Program-made: the position numbers and the translations under genes | The notes under the pieces: model-generated | The model's database searches: none | What the model was told of the DNA's origin: nothing | The model's input: only the letters and a program-made list of their open reading frames with translations | In this document: piece by piece, positions 1 through 11,159 of the stretch | Layout of the letters: each line of letters starts with the position of its first letter | How positions within the stretch are numbered: the first letter of the stretch is position 1 | Origin: Owenia fusiformis | Lineage: Eukaryota > Annelida > Polychaeta > Sabellida > Oweniidae | DNA length: 64,000 bases | Reading direction: 5' to 3' | Assembly: GCA_903813345.2 (NCBI GenBank) | Contig: CAIIXF020000011.1 | Span: forward strand, 28,700,166 to 28,764,165

Positions 1-555
1 TGATTACTTTGACATATATTGTGTATTTTCTTATTTTTTACCCTTGAATAATAGCCATGTTTAAATATATGGTATAGCTATGTATATGTTATCACTGCAA
101 ATTGGTATGTCATCCCTTTTTATGCCCATAAAATGTATACAATTCTCAGCAAACAAGTTTGTGTTTTTTCGAGAGTTTGTGTTTGTTTTCCTTGTACCCT
201 TGCATAATTTGGATTTTGCCAGGACGCAAAACAAAGAATCTACTTCTTATTGCCTTATATAACTTGTCAAGTTTATGCATCCAGACTAATTTCACTCATT
301 CTTGGAATTTTCCTGTCGAAAACTGCATTATTTTTCCACGCATTTTTGAAAATCCTTTTTTATACTAGCCTTGCCCTTTTCAATGCATGAGATAGATTGA
401 GAACATTTAAATATTATTCTACCTTTTGACGAATTATTGGAATGTTTTTGAAATCTCAAAAAATAGTTCAATGAGTTTGGAAAAAGTTGATAGTTTATTT
501 GGATTATTTCGTCCATGAAACCCTCAAAATTTCCATTTATTTTTAGCGGCCATAC
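1..555. other. Probable ARFGEF3-like intron 3 sequence
   Basis: This is the intron that follows the donor GTATGG at 555-550 on the minus strand. No further exon of the gene could be recognised on either strand. The short open frames here show no motif and are AT-rich. Confidence 0.4.
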
Positions 556-2577
556 CTTCATGACTTCAATCTGTATATCCTCAGAGAGGGAAGGTGTACT
601 TGAGACACAGTCCAAAATCTGAGATGGCAGCCATTGTTCCTCCTTCTCGCTCTCCATGCTGGAGTGGAATCTCTCATCGTGAAGCATTTTCTAAAACATA
701 AAACCTTCCTACATGATTGAATGAGTTTTCACATTTTAATAAGTTGAAATTTTGAAATTAATGGATGCCAATTTGGTTTTACTTTCCAGAGGCATAGACA
801 GGATTTACCAAGGTATTTTTATTTTTTCCCTAGCTGGGGGTTTGTTTTACAGGGAGGAGAGGCGAAGGGGGAAAACTGTTTCAACGAACAAATCAAACAA
901 ATTACAGAATGCGCATCATCAAATGCCTAGTATAAAGGTGTGATTCATTGTTCACCCAAAAACAGTAATCTTTCTGAGAGTGGGGTTCATTCCCGGCCTG
1001 GGCTTTTTCTTTCCGAAAGGGGTTGCCAGGGGCTCATTTTATAACAAAAGGAGGGTTCAAGGTGAAGGGGAGGGGGTTTCGCACACACCCCATGAACCCC
1101 CTCTCGCTATACCTATGCAAAAGAGGGAACTTTCTTGAAAAGATGTTACATGAGTTTGATCCTTTAAACACAATATTACATGTTTTAAATTACAGCACGT
1201 AGTTACCTGTATGCCACCTAGAGCAGTCAAGGCCAGCTTGCTGTTTTTGGATTCCACAGCCAGCTTTAGAGGACCAAGGCATTTCTCCCTTAGCTCAAAT
1301 GATGGGGTGTCTGCAACAACTTTATTGTCTTCAAGGAAACCTAAATAAAATAAGATTTAGAGAAGAGTTAATAGACTTGTAGGCTAAGGCAGATTATTTG
1401 GACACAAGGACTTATTAAGCCCAACATACACCAATGGGGCATGTTAGGACCTCAATAGACTGAACATTTCTTGGGATTTCATGGGAAGTCACATGGACTT
1501 CACGGGACATTATAGGGCACAACCGAACTTGATGGGACAAGTCATTCTTTATGAGAAATTTCAAGATTTTCAGATTCATTCAAAGCCTGCATATTTGCAG
1601 ACAAAATGAACCAGCACATGCAATGACAATCTCAATCGTGCCTATTATGATTATTATTAGAACATACTGTAGAGATGATCTTAGCACTAGATAAATTTTC
1701 GCCACTTCCTATGATAATATACAATGTAGTAGGGGGGATTAAACTTTCGCCACTTCCTATGGTAATGTAATGACCCTCGATAGCAAGTTGCTAGTAAAGT
1801 CCAGCTGTAAAGACAAGCCCTTATGGCTCAGTGGTAGAGCATCAGACTTTGGAGCGAAAGCCTTTTGGTTCGATTCCCACACAGTGCATTGAATTTAGCT
1901 CATTCCCTTTTATGCAGAGTATCTGGCTTGTAATACTACAGCTCCTTGGAGGTGCCTCCCGTCATTACATTGGTGTCAAATGTGGGATGATCTTCCCTTG
2001 TATATATCCATGGTGACAAAGGTGTCGTCCTTCCAGGGGGGTGGTATAATGGCCCTCAATAGAAAATTGCAACTATCTGAACAGCCCTTATGGTTAAATG
2101 GTAGAGAGTAAGAGTTTGGAGTGGAGGGTCCTTGGTTCGATTCACTGCATGGAGCATTGAATTTAGCACAATCCCTTTCATGTCCAATATCTGGCTTGTT
2201 ACACTACAGATACAGCAGCGGAAGTGCCTCGAGTAGCTACATTGATGTCAGGTGTGGGATGAATCGCCCTTGTATATAATCATGGGCTTTCGAATTGAAA
2301 ACCCATGTAATGTAACCTGTGGTTAAATGACTCTCGAAATTGTTACTCGCGCTTATGTTGGTAAATCATCACTGATTAATGTATGATGTACATGTACACC
2401 ATTAGACCTAATAAATGAAATGTAAACCAGTTAATTCCTTTAGCCACATATGGAATACATTGACAGATCAAGATGTGTAGACCTACCTTTTGCTCCACTG
2501 GCAGCAACTCTGATTGGAGCATGTTTTGATGATGACGCATCTTTCACCAGTTTTTCCAAGACACTTTCTACACTCAT
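556..2577 (-). CDS. ARFGEF3: ARFGEF3/BIG3-like protein, N-terminal three exons (partial)
   Basis: Three consecutive coding exons read on the minus strand: 2577-2487 (ATG start, ends before GTAGGT), 1340-1207 (acceptor TTTATTTAG, donor GTAACT) and 690-556 (acceptor TTTTAG, donor GTATGG). Phases 1, 0 and 0 join into an open frame of 120 codons; the rest lies outside the window. The predicted N-terminus contains REKCLGPLKLAVESKN, DERF and TPSLSEDIQIEVMK. I recognise these as close to the N-terminal HEAT-like region of vertebrate ARFGEF3 (BIG3, KIAA1244), and much less like ARFGEF1/2 or MON2. The known family belongs to the large BIG/Sec7 group that acts at Golgi and granule membranes; the Sec7 region is not in this window, so exchange activity cannot be judged. 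The start is chosen because an ATG opens the first exon and matches the family's very short first exon. Intron 1 (1341-2486) holds a SINE-like dimer. Confidence 0.8.
1768..2323 (+). repeat. Head-to-tail dimer of a tRNA-like SINE
   Basis: Two units of about 278 bp begin at 1768 and 2047 with TAATGRCCCTCRATAG, and a partial third start is seen at 2324. In the first unit TGGCTCAGTGG (from 1828) fits the RNA polymerase III A box and GGTTCGATTCC (from 1867) fits the B box, at tRNA-like spacing. The second unit keeps the B box core GGTTCGATTC but its A box is degraded (TGGTTAAATGG). Both units then share GCATTGAATTTAGC and ATCTGGCTTGT, and end in a related CTTGTATATA segment. The internal promoter plus a tRNA-unrelated body is the structure of a SINE. 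It lies in intron 1 of the ARFGEF3-like gene. Confidence 0.7.
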
Positions 2578-3689
2578 TTTTATGTGTTATCTAATTGGCA
2601 TCTATTGCTGATCGAAAGTGAAACCAAACAAAAAAATCAAATGTCAACAATGACACGTTTCGATGTACATCTTCATTGCTGCTCTAGTATATACTTGCAA
2701 ATTCCCGTGGTTCATTCTTGTATATACTGGCATTTATTCAAAATCTTCAAGTTATTCCTATATTGTACAGTTACACGATAAATCGGTGGAAATATGGCCA
2801 GAAAGTTGATCGATTTTTCCAAATTATCGCAGCTGCCGCTAACATCATTAATAAAATAAGATCAAGTATGCCATCTATTGAAGGCTAAGGACGAAATAAA
2901 AATGATATCCATAAATAGATGGCAGCAAAATCATAAGTGCAATCTGGGAATACTGATGATTTTATTTCAAGGGTGCAATTTGACTCTGCTATTCAGAACG
3001 TCCATCTTGGATTTCCAACGTATGATGTGTTAATGAACATTAAAAATCAAACTGGGAAACGAGTATGGTGCAGAACGCGGATTGCACTTTCAATGTATCT
3101 TCCTCTCAGATTGTATGCCTTGAAGGGTACACCAATGGGGCAAGTTGGGACCTCCCACGGAGTGGGATTCAATGGGGCAAGATGGGACTCAATGGGGCAA
3201 GTGGTTTCCCCATAGATGTTATACCGGCCTTACAAAATTGCCCGTGCAACTTGCTACACATACATAATGTGGCAAATTATTTAGAGTGAACCCCCGGGAG
3301 ATTCAATTAAGATCAGTAAGTTAAACATCTCAGCTTTTCATATAATATTGTCTATTTCTTATGATCATTTGATCCCGGGCATTTGATTTTATAAAAAGTT
3401 ACGGATTCGGGTAAATAAAAGCCACGGGGAGAAACGCCGGGGTCACTGGGGCCATAATTTCAGACGTCCACGTTCACGTTCGAAAAAAGCATTGCCCCAA
3501 TTTGTTACCACGTTAAGAAGGAATGCCTGTAACGTATATCTAATAACATGTCACTACTAAATGACGCAGATGCGAGTAGGTAGTTACCAGTTTAACCACC
3601 AGGTGGCTCGTTTGGGTCAGATATCATGGCGGGTATAGTAGAAAGTTCACTTTAACTTAAACTACATCTGTTTTAGTGGTTCAATTTTC

Positions 3690-4452
3690 ATATAACCCTT
3701 ATGTTAGCCCTTGAGGTAAATAAACAACTGACAGATATGAATAAACAATCATGGCTCACGCTCATCAATGATGTACTTAAATATATTTACAATGGTACTT
3801 CACCAAACTATTTAAACTTAAAACCAAGAGAAATAAAGAAATAACTGGAAAATAGATACATACAATTTTGGGAAACTAAAATAAAATAAAATAATGGTAA
3901 ATTGAGGTTTTATAAGATAATAAAAGCAAAATGGAACAAAGGAACCCTACTTGGATTTCATCAAAAGTGACTCATAGACAGAAATAACTTGACAAAGCTA
4001 AGACTGATTAGCACACATAAATTAGAAATCGAAACAGGTCGTTACACAAAACCAATTACCCCAATTGAAGAACGAAAATGTCTAATGTGTAACAAGGAAA
4101 CCGGTTCAGAATGCCATTTCCTATTTGAATGCAATACGTTAAAAGATGTTCGGTCAAGTTATATGGATAAAATAAAAAAAACACTGTCAAAATTTAGAAA
4201 ACTTGGATATCGTGGAACATAAATTAATGTTTCTATTTAATTCAGAGGCGATGATATAAAATATTTTTGCCGAGAGAGAAAAAAACACGAAATGCACCCA
4301 ATAAAATCTTGCAATGATCAAGTACCCTCTAGTTAGTTAATATAATATATAGATAATTAGTTAAGCTTTTTCATTGTTTTCTGTATAAGCTGTACACTTT
4401 GCCCAAAAGTGGGATACAAGTATAATAAAGCTCATAATAATAATAATAATTA
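3690..4452 (+). mobile_element. Degenerate 3' end of a non-LTR retrotransposon
   Basis: Translation on the plus strand gives the C-terminal part of a LINE ORF2, broken by several stop codons (for example at 3841 and 3889). The best preserved part, 3989-4222, reads KLEIETGRYTKPI and then a zinc knuckle CLMC...CHFLFEC, typical of LINE ORF2 C-termini. An untranslated stretch follows and the copy ends in an ATA/AAT microsatellite at about 4432-4452, as expected for a LINE 3' tail. It lacks endonuclease and reverse transcriptase and is a dead fragment. Confidence 0.65.
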
Positions 4453-4860
4453 TATAACCCTTATGTATCTAATAGATATGCAAATTAAAATATGTCCAGT
4501 TTAAAGAAAATGTTATCTGCCCAATACAAGAAAAGATATTTCACTTTTTGTGATTTTGTAACATGGGGTCTATCCGTCTATGGGGAATCAACCCGAACTA
4601 GAATTATTTGAAGTCAAATTTTCAAAAAAATTAAATTTTCAAAGTTGATAAACAATTTTCGAACCCATATTTCTAGATGTACTTCTTCTGTAGATTTCAA
4701 ATATAACATCACAGACTGAATTTTGAATATTTAATGACGTAAATCAAGATTATTTCTACTCGCATGTAGTCTATTGCTGGTGATGAAATAACAAACCACA
4801 TTCAAAATCAGTAAAAACTATATTCACACTACCCTACCACGTGACCACATTTAAAAATGA

Positions 4861-5064
4861 TACAGGGTACGGTTAAGTTGCAAATGGAGCGGGTATTCTC
4901 TATCTTTGTCCATTGGGCTTTTCTGGTAATAATACGTTGCAAACTGCTCGATGAATCTATACTATGTATAGTAGAACACTTAGAATATGTGTAAAATCTA
5001 GTATACATTCAGAACTATGGAAATAAACAAACGTCCTCCATTTGCAACTTCCCTGTAGCCTGTA
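4861..5064. mobile_element. Small MITE with 28-bp inverted termini
   Basis: TACAGGGTACGGTTAAG plus TTGCAAATGGAG at 4861-4889 is matched in inverted orientation by 5036-5064 with a few mismatches. The interior has no coding potential. No convincing target duplication was seen, so the superfamily is open. Confidence 0.5.
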
Positions 5065-5424
5065 CTTCTTTTAAAGGAATACAGGATACAGTATGGGGGT
5101 ATAGTAGTGTGTATTTGACACTTTGATCTTGCTCCTTACGTATTCTTTAACTTACTTTCACAGTCACGTGACAAATAAACTAAGGCCTCGAATACTTGTA
5201 TTTGTGTTCATCGCTTTTTATAGAACTAGACTCTATACTCAACTGTAACCGAATACATGTATACAGTCAAATAAGGAAAATGATATGAACAGGATATGAT
5301 TCAGTGTACGGTGTATGAAGTTTGATAACACCCGGATAACCCTAACAATGCCAAAACGAAACTGTTTTTGCAATGCATTTTGACGTTTTTGAATCACTAT
5401 CGGCATAACATTTAATAGTGAAGG

Positions 5425-8400
5425 ATGGATGGATTTGACATAGCGGTTATTAACGAAACTGTTTTCATATTGAACAACTCGGACAATAACCCTGGTTATG
5501 GAATATCAGAGACAATGGGTAAGACATTTATATTGTTTTTTTTGTTTTGTTTTTTTTTATGTCTAAATTTAGCCAAGAGAGAAACAGTTTTATATCTACT
5601 TTTTGACAATTTTGGTTCAAAATGGCAAAAAATCACTCAATGGTGAAAAACTGCATGCATTTGAAAGAATCCTTTGAGGCGAGGGGGGAGGTTGCTCAAA
5701 CTCATCGGCCCCTCCACCACCCCCCCCCCTGGCTACGAGCCTGTCAATGGTTACACAAAACGTTGGAGGCGATCAATGAATATCTGCACCTTGTCAAAAA
5801 ATCTATCAAAATTCAAAAACCACCTTGTGTATAATTAAATTGTGTAGTGTCTAGTCAAGGGCACGCACTTCTTTATTGGCATGCACTTGTCATATTTATT
5901 GATGAAATCGAATGACCCAATGACACAAAACACGATATATTTTAGCAGGGAGATATGACGCCTTATGTTTATTTACAAATGGGTATTCTGCGTCATCTTC
6001 GATGATTCTTCGATTATGTCAATATACATATGATTGTTTGATGTGGCCTTACTCATATCATGATCATGGATGTATAGCTTGTAAAGGTGGTTGTAGTAAG
6101 GACATCTATAACACCCAGGTATACGAGATATTTTCACAACAATAGTCATCTCTTTTCTTTCATTTAGTTTAATCATGGCTTTCAAAAGAAGGGTATGCAA
6201 CTTCCCATATTTCATACATAAGTATTGCCTTGGCTTTTCAAAATTAGGGAAAATCCTTCCCGTACACATTCCAAGAAATATTTTGTACTATTCATGTATG
6301 ATTTAACCCTTTAACGACGATAGGCTCCATATGGAGCCCTATTACGTAATACCTTTCCGATAGACTCCTTTTGGCACTACTATTTTTTCTTCATACATCA
6401 ATGAAATGGCAATATCTCCAGTTCTATTCAGTATTTGTACACCAAACTTTTAACAAGTTGTTGACAAAGCTTATTAAAAATTGTATTTTAATGATGAAAA
6501 GAAGAGGTGGGTTTATTCGGAAATACCCCCATGGTCAAAATGAATAATTCTTAGGTGTAACATGAAGAATAGAATATCATACAACTCTTTGGAAAATATT
6601 AAAGTGCTCGGGCACACATAGGCTGAGATAGGGGCCATTTAGTTTAGTGAGGTTGTATTGACTTACATGGGGCTGTTCATCATTGACTTAACATGAGGAT
6701 ATCAGCAGATCCCAATAGAGGCCATTGGTTTCTATTGATTATCACAAAAATACCAAAAATACACTATGACCTGAATCGATTGCAAACTTAATAATTTCAC
6801 AATATGACACTATTGGTCTATCTCATCAAATGTGCAAATATGAAGTTTGCAATCGATTCAGGTCATACTTAAAATTAAAAGATTGTACATTTTTCATCAT
6901 TTTTTCCCCTACAAAATGGCTATAGAAAAATGCTCCAAAAACAACTTTTACACTTATCAAAATCATACAACTTTGTAAAACCAAAGAATATACTATTTTA
7001 TTTCATTATGTAGTAACATATTTGGATAAGATGTAGGGATGCGTAGGATGCAAATGGATTTTGACAGACACAAAAATACTTCCTGGTTTGGAATCATATG
7101 ACTCTACACTTCATTATTGAATTATGACCTTAATAAGTGGCCTATACATCAATACAGTGCTGAATATAGGTCAACAAGATACTAGTGTGCATATAAATGT
7201 TATAATTAAAGCAGAATACTCATTTTGAAAAATCAGATGAATTATTTTTTTCTCATGGGGAGATCCCAATGGAGGGTGTATAAGGTCCTTTAAAGTATAG
7301 GTCCCGGGGTATACGCAATTTCCAGTTTTTCACCTAAAAGCCGCTCTTACTTATCTGTCATCAGGCCAACATTTTCCTCTTATATTCACGTCGGGAAAGG
7401 GTTAAGAAATAACTCAAATATAAAAACATGATTATCTGCATACATGTTGATAATCTCATACAAAATGAAATTCACCATAGTTATGGCAACAATGAAAGTG
7501 AACATGCATTCTCCCACAAATTATATTTTTATTGGAATGTATTCTTGAATATTACCCACTTGGCAACATTCAAAGAGAACATTTTGATACTTCTTTTTCT
7601 TATCAGTCTTTTTTGTTTACTTTTAAATGAGGTTAAACATGTTTTATGCTTTAATCATATTCAAAATTGATTTTTCTTCAAGATATGCCCTTTGAAATAT
7701 TATCAACAAGAACACAAATGTGTACAAAATGTCCCCACCAATGGGTGATCCCGTCAAATGGTTATCCTGAAAATGAGTAGACAAGACTTTACCAACACAA
7801 TTTGAGGACAGAAATCCAGAAAACATGTAAACAAGACTTTACAGACAAGATTTTAGGACAGAAAATCCAAAATGGCTGCCTTGACATTTACGCAGAATGC
7901 AAAAAAACTAATCAGATTTAGATTTTCATACTAAGAATCATCCCTGAAAATTTGAAATTGATCTACAGAATGGTTCACCTGGAAATGCGAAGACAAGACT
8001 TCACAGACAAGATTTTAGGACAGAAAATCCAAAATGGCTGCCTTGACATTTACCCAGAATGCCAAAAAACTAATCAGTTCTAGATTTTCATTCTAAGGAT
8101 CATGCCTGAAAATTTGAAATTGATCTACCAAACGGTTCACCTGAAAACGTGTAGACAAAACTTTACAGACAAGATTTTAGGATGGAAAATCCAAAATGGC
8201 TGCCTTGGCATTTACCCAGAATGCCAAAAAACTAATCAGATCTAAATTTTATACTAAGAATCATCCCTGAAAATTTGAAATTGATCCACCAAACGGTTCA
8301 CCTGAAAACGCGCAGACAAGACTTTACAGACAAGATTTTAGGATGGAAAATCCAAAATGGCTGCCTTGGCATTTACCCAGAATGCCAAAAAACTAATCAG

Positions 8401-11159
8401 ATCTAAATTTTTATGCTAAGAATCATCCCTGAAAATTTGAAATTGATCCACCAAACGGTTCACCTGAAAACGCGCAGACAAGACTTCACAGACAAGATTT
8501 TAGGACGGAAAAATACAACATGGCCGACAATAAAAAAGTGATTATAAGTTTTTGCTAATTTCTTTTTACAAAATTATCACATATAACTACTGTTAACAAT
8601 AACATAGGCTTTTACAAGAAAGTACATCTGAAATTATTTATAAAGCTTCTAAATAGTTCAAGTATGAAAACTCAAAAACAGCATTCAATATGATACAAAG
8701 TATTATCGCGCGCTAACTTTTCTTAAGACATTCAAAACGGCTGCCATGACTGAGATAACAGGTGTTACGCGGTATATGGCATACATTCATGGTTGCGCGG
8801 TATTTGTGATACGGGTGAATATTCCATACTCACCTGCGGTATATGGCATATTCCGCAGGTGAGTAAGCGATATTCCGCAGTGAATATGCGATACATTGAT
8901 TTCAGTGAATACCCGATACTCACCTGCGGAATATGTCATACTCACTTGCGGAATATGCCATATACCGCAGGTGAATATGACATATACCGCAGGTGAAAAC
9001 GTGATACAGAAAGTTCTCATTGGTTAGTTTGTATGCCATATACCGCAGGTGAATCTGTCATACACCGCAAGTGAATATGCCATATTCGTTGTGGAATATG
9101 ACATATTTTTGTATCATGTTTACCGCGTAACAACAGGTCCTAAACCTAATCAGATCTAGAATGAAGTGAGCTGAACAAGATGTTAAAGTTTTAAAAGCAA
9201 CTGTGAAGCCGTTTTTCTTAAAGTTTGCAGACAAGGATTTTAGCATTTGACTTCAAAATGGCCGACAGGAAGTAGGTTTCTAGTTAAATTTTTTTCATCC
9301 ACATCTGTATGCATTCATAAGTTATCCCTGAAAATTTGAAGGTGATATCTGTAGCGGTTTTGGAGAAAACTCCCGGACGTACGGACGGACAGACGGACGC
9401 GCCTAGGCCGACAATATGGCCCCACACTATGTGGTGGGGACATAAAAAAGGGAAGCATGGCACTGCTCATTTTGAAGTGCTCATATTGAATATAACAAAG
9501 AGTTGCATACCCTTCTCTTGAAAGCCCATGGTTTAATCATATTCCCAGCTGTCCAATTAAAGACGGACTTACAACCAACGTATTTCTTGTAATTAGTCCG
9601 TGCTAAAACTTTAGAAACGATCTGAACATACATTTGTAAGTGCCAGTCTCCGACTCAAAAATCCGTTTTACCCCAAAATTACATGTACTCAAGGATGTAA
9701 AGACGTCCGTCCCTGCATGTATTAATAATATTGATACGTTCATTTTAAAGGTACGGTTTATCAAACAATGATTTGAAAATGGACTCTTGATGACCTTATT
9801 TTATATTTTCAAATGAATAATACGGTATTTCGTTTCTTGTAATTGCTTATAGGTACACAACATCCTCCGAGCGTGCGGCGGTCTAGACATCATTCCCTAA
9901 GAAGGAAAGAACCACGTGGAGGACATCACGTCAAGAACCTGCGACAAGGGATTGAATATAAGTCTTCCTTGTATTTTCTAGAGAAAATAAGAAAACAAAA
10001 GGACAAAAACAAAGCGCCTGTATATCAATCATCAGAAGACATCATTTAAACCAATGTTGAATCTAATAATATTGATTAATACTTTCAGGGTCTGATCCTC
10101 CTGATTCTGTGGAGCTCCTGAGGGTAATACTACTGGGTTGTTTAGGCGCTGCTGTCGCTATTATCTTGCTCTTTTCAGTAAGCTACTACTTTATCTGGTA
10201 AGATATTTTCGTTATCACAGACAAAAGCTGAGGTTTCGTCCGGAAGGAACTACAATGGGAGGGGGGGGGGTATTTCCCATTAACCACGATACTTTGACCA
10301 ACATCAATCACATCATATTATCGTCAATTTTTTATCTAAAATATCGCGTCACCATGTTGTTTGGAAACAGAATTAATGATTTATTTTATACTGATAGCAA
10401 TTAAATTCTGTTGATAACTTGTATGATATATGCATGTACTTGCAATTAAGATAATTATAATTGACTCTATTTTAAAGAACATATTTTTAATGTTTTAGGA
10501 AGCATAAGAAAAAGCCACATTCGGTAGAAGAACACATGTCATACAGCAGTATACCATCCAATGATGCTACAGCAGCAAAAACGGCTATAGATTTGAACAA
10601 TTATAAAGATGAGCGTCTGAAAAGCTTGGATGAACAAAAGGGTGACAGCAGAACAAATGTAAGTGAAAGTGCTGATGGAGTCAAAATAGATCTAGAAACA
10701 AAACAAAGTAAACCCACGCATCCCAACAAAAGAGGTGTTTTTCCAAGAATCGCACTGAGTCCACCGAAGACAATGTCACATAAAGAAACAAATGGAAAAT
10801 TGACTCCCAAAAGTGACAACTCAGATCAAGTAGTTTATCAAAACGAACATTATATAAGGAATGAAACGGAAACTAGAACAGATTCCGAGGCTTATGAAGA
10901 CGATGGCTACATATATCCTTTGCAAGAGACTGATATTTGCATGGGTGATTATTACACAGTTGCAAAAACCGATCAGGAAAGTATGTCGGATTCCAAATGC
11001 TATGATGATGATGGCTACGTGCCTCCGTTGCATGAGAATGGTAGCTTCAGGTGTGATTATCTCACGATTCTTTCAAGCAGAGATATAGCCAGTGAAGACA
11101 TTTACGCCAATGAAGGAGATGAAGACTATGAAAACGTCCCAGATTCATGCCGGAAATGA
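5425..11159 (+). CDS. Single-pass membrane protein with tyrosine-rich cytoplasmic tail (predicted, 3 exons)
   Basis: Three phase-compatible exons: 5425-5518 (donor GTAAGA), 10089-10197 (acceptor CTTTCAG, donor GTAAGA) and 10499-11159 (acceptor TTTTAG, stop TGA), giving 287 residues. Residues 1-43 are short and extracellular-like with potential N-glycosylation sites (NET, NNS). Residues 44-67 are a clear membrane segment, followed by KHKKK as stop-transfer. The tail holds ten tyrosines in its last 91 residues at 200, 205, 207, 219, 220, 236, 241, 255, 270 and 278. A 36-residue repeat (AYEDDGY and CYDDDGY) and a final DYENV, which fits the YxN Grb2-SH2 pattern, suggest phosphotyrosine signalling. 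The family is not recognised. The first exon is the weakest part: it may be internal, with more ectodomain exons upstream, because the ATG has no supporting signal. AATAAA occurs at about 11213 and 11243. Exons 2 and 3 are much more secure than exon 1. Confidence 0.55.
6307..7401. mobile_element. Non-autonomous piggyBac-like element, TTAA flanked
   Basis: The left end CCCTTTAACGACG at 6307 and the right end CGTCGGGAAAGGG at 7401 are inverted copies, and each is bordered by TTAA (6303-6306 and 7402-7405). TTAA targets and CCCTTT termini are the known hallmarks of piggyBac-type transposons. The 1095-bp interior has no transposase frame. A palindrome GGCTCCATATGGAGCC lies just inside the left end, and a perfect 25-bp inverted pair occupies 6766-6790 and 6843-6867. 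It lies in the long first intron of the tyrosine-tail gene. Confidence 0.7.
7741..8520 (+). repeat. Tandem repeat, 162-bp unit, about five copies
   Basis: The anchor CCTGAAAATTTGAAATTGAT recurs at 7943, 8105, 8266 and 8428, a spacing of 161-162 bp. Each unit also carries AGACAAGA, TTTTAGGA, CCAAAATGGCTGCCTTG and CATTTACCCAGAATGCC. Units are about 90 percent alike by eye. A diverged copy of the anchor recurs at about 9327 near the right end of the element. Confidence 0.8.
8770..9110. repeat. Dense field of short direct and inverted units
   Basis: A unit close to CATATACCGCAGGTGAATAT appears about ten times, in both orientations (for example CTCACCTGCGGTATATGG at about 8829 and CATATACCGCAGGTGAATAT at about 8960 and 9034). 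Because the unit and its complement alternate, the strand can fold into many alternative hairpins. Open frames here on both strands are by-products of the repeat. Confidence 0.75.
9853..10049 (+). CDS. Possible alternative last exon of the tyrosine-tail gene
   Basis: After the acceptor CTTATAG, one frame is open for 197 bases to TAA. It joins in phase with the exon ending at 5518, giving a 96-residue product. The encoded tail is strongly basic (VRRSRHHSLRRKEPRGGHH) and has no membrane segment. Both other frames stop within 50 bases, so this can only be a terminal exon. No AATAAA follows closely, so it could equally be intronic sequence that is open by chance. Confidence 0.25.

Larger units (their letters stand above)
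7729..9443. mobile_element. Composite 1.7-kb element with ATGTCCCCACCA termini
   Basis: ATGTCCCCACCA at 7729-7740 is matched by TGGTGGGGACAT at 9432-9443. Inside are a block of 162-bp tandem repeats (7741-8520), a field of short palindromic units (8770-9110) and a closing segment with GTACGGACGGACAGACGGAC at about 9378. Similar GGACGGAC-rich repeat ends are, from memory, common in mollusc and annelid genomes. No coding frame is present. Confidence 0.55.

Noticed and set aside
1057-1257. A 66-codon minus-strand open frame
   Set aside because: Its first part is the true second exon of the ARFGEF3-like gene, but the rest reads through the donor GTAACT into intron.
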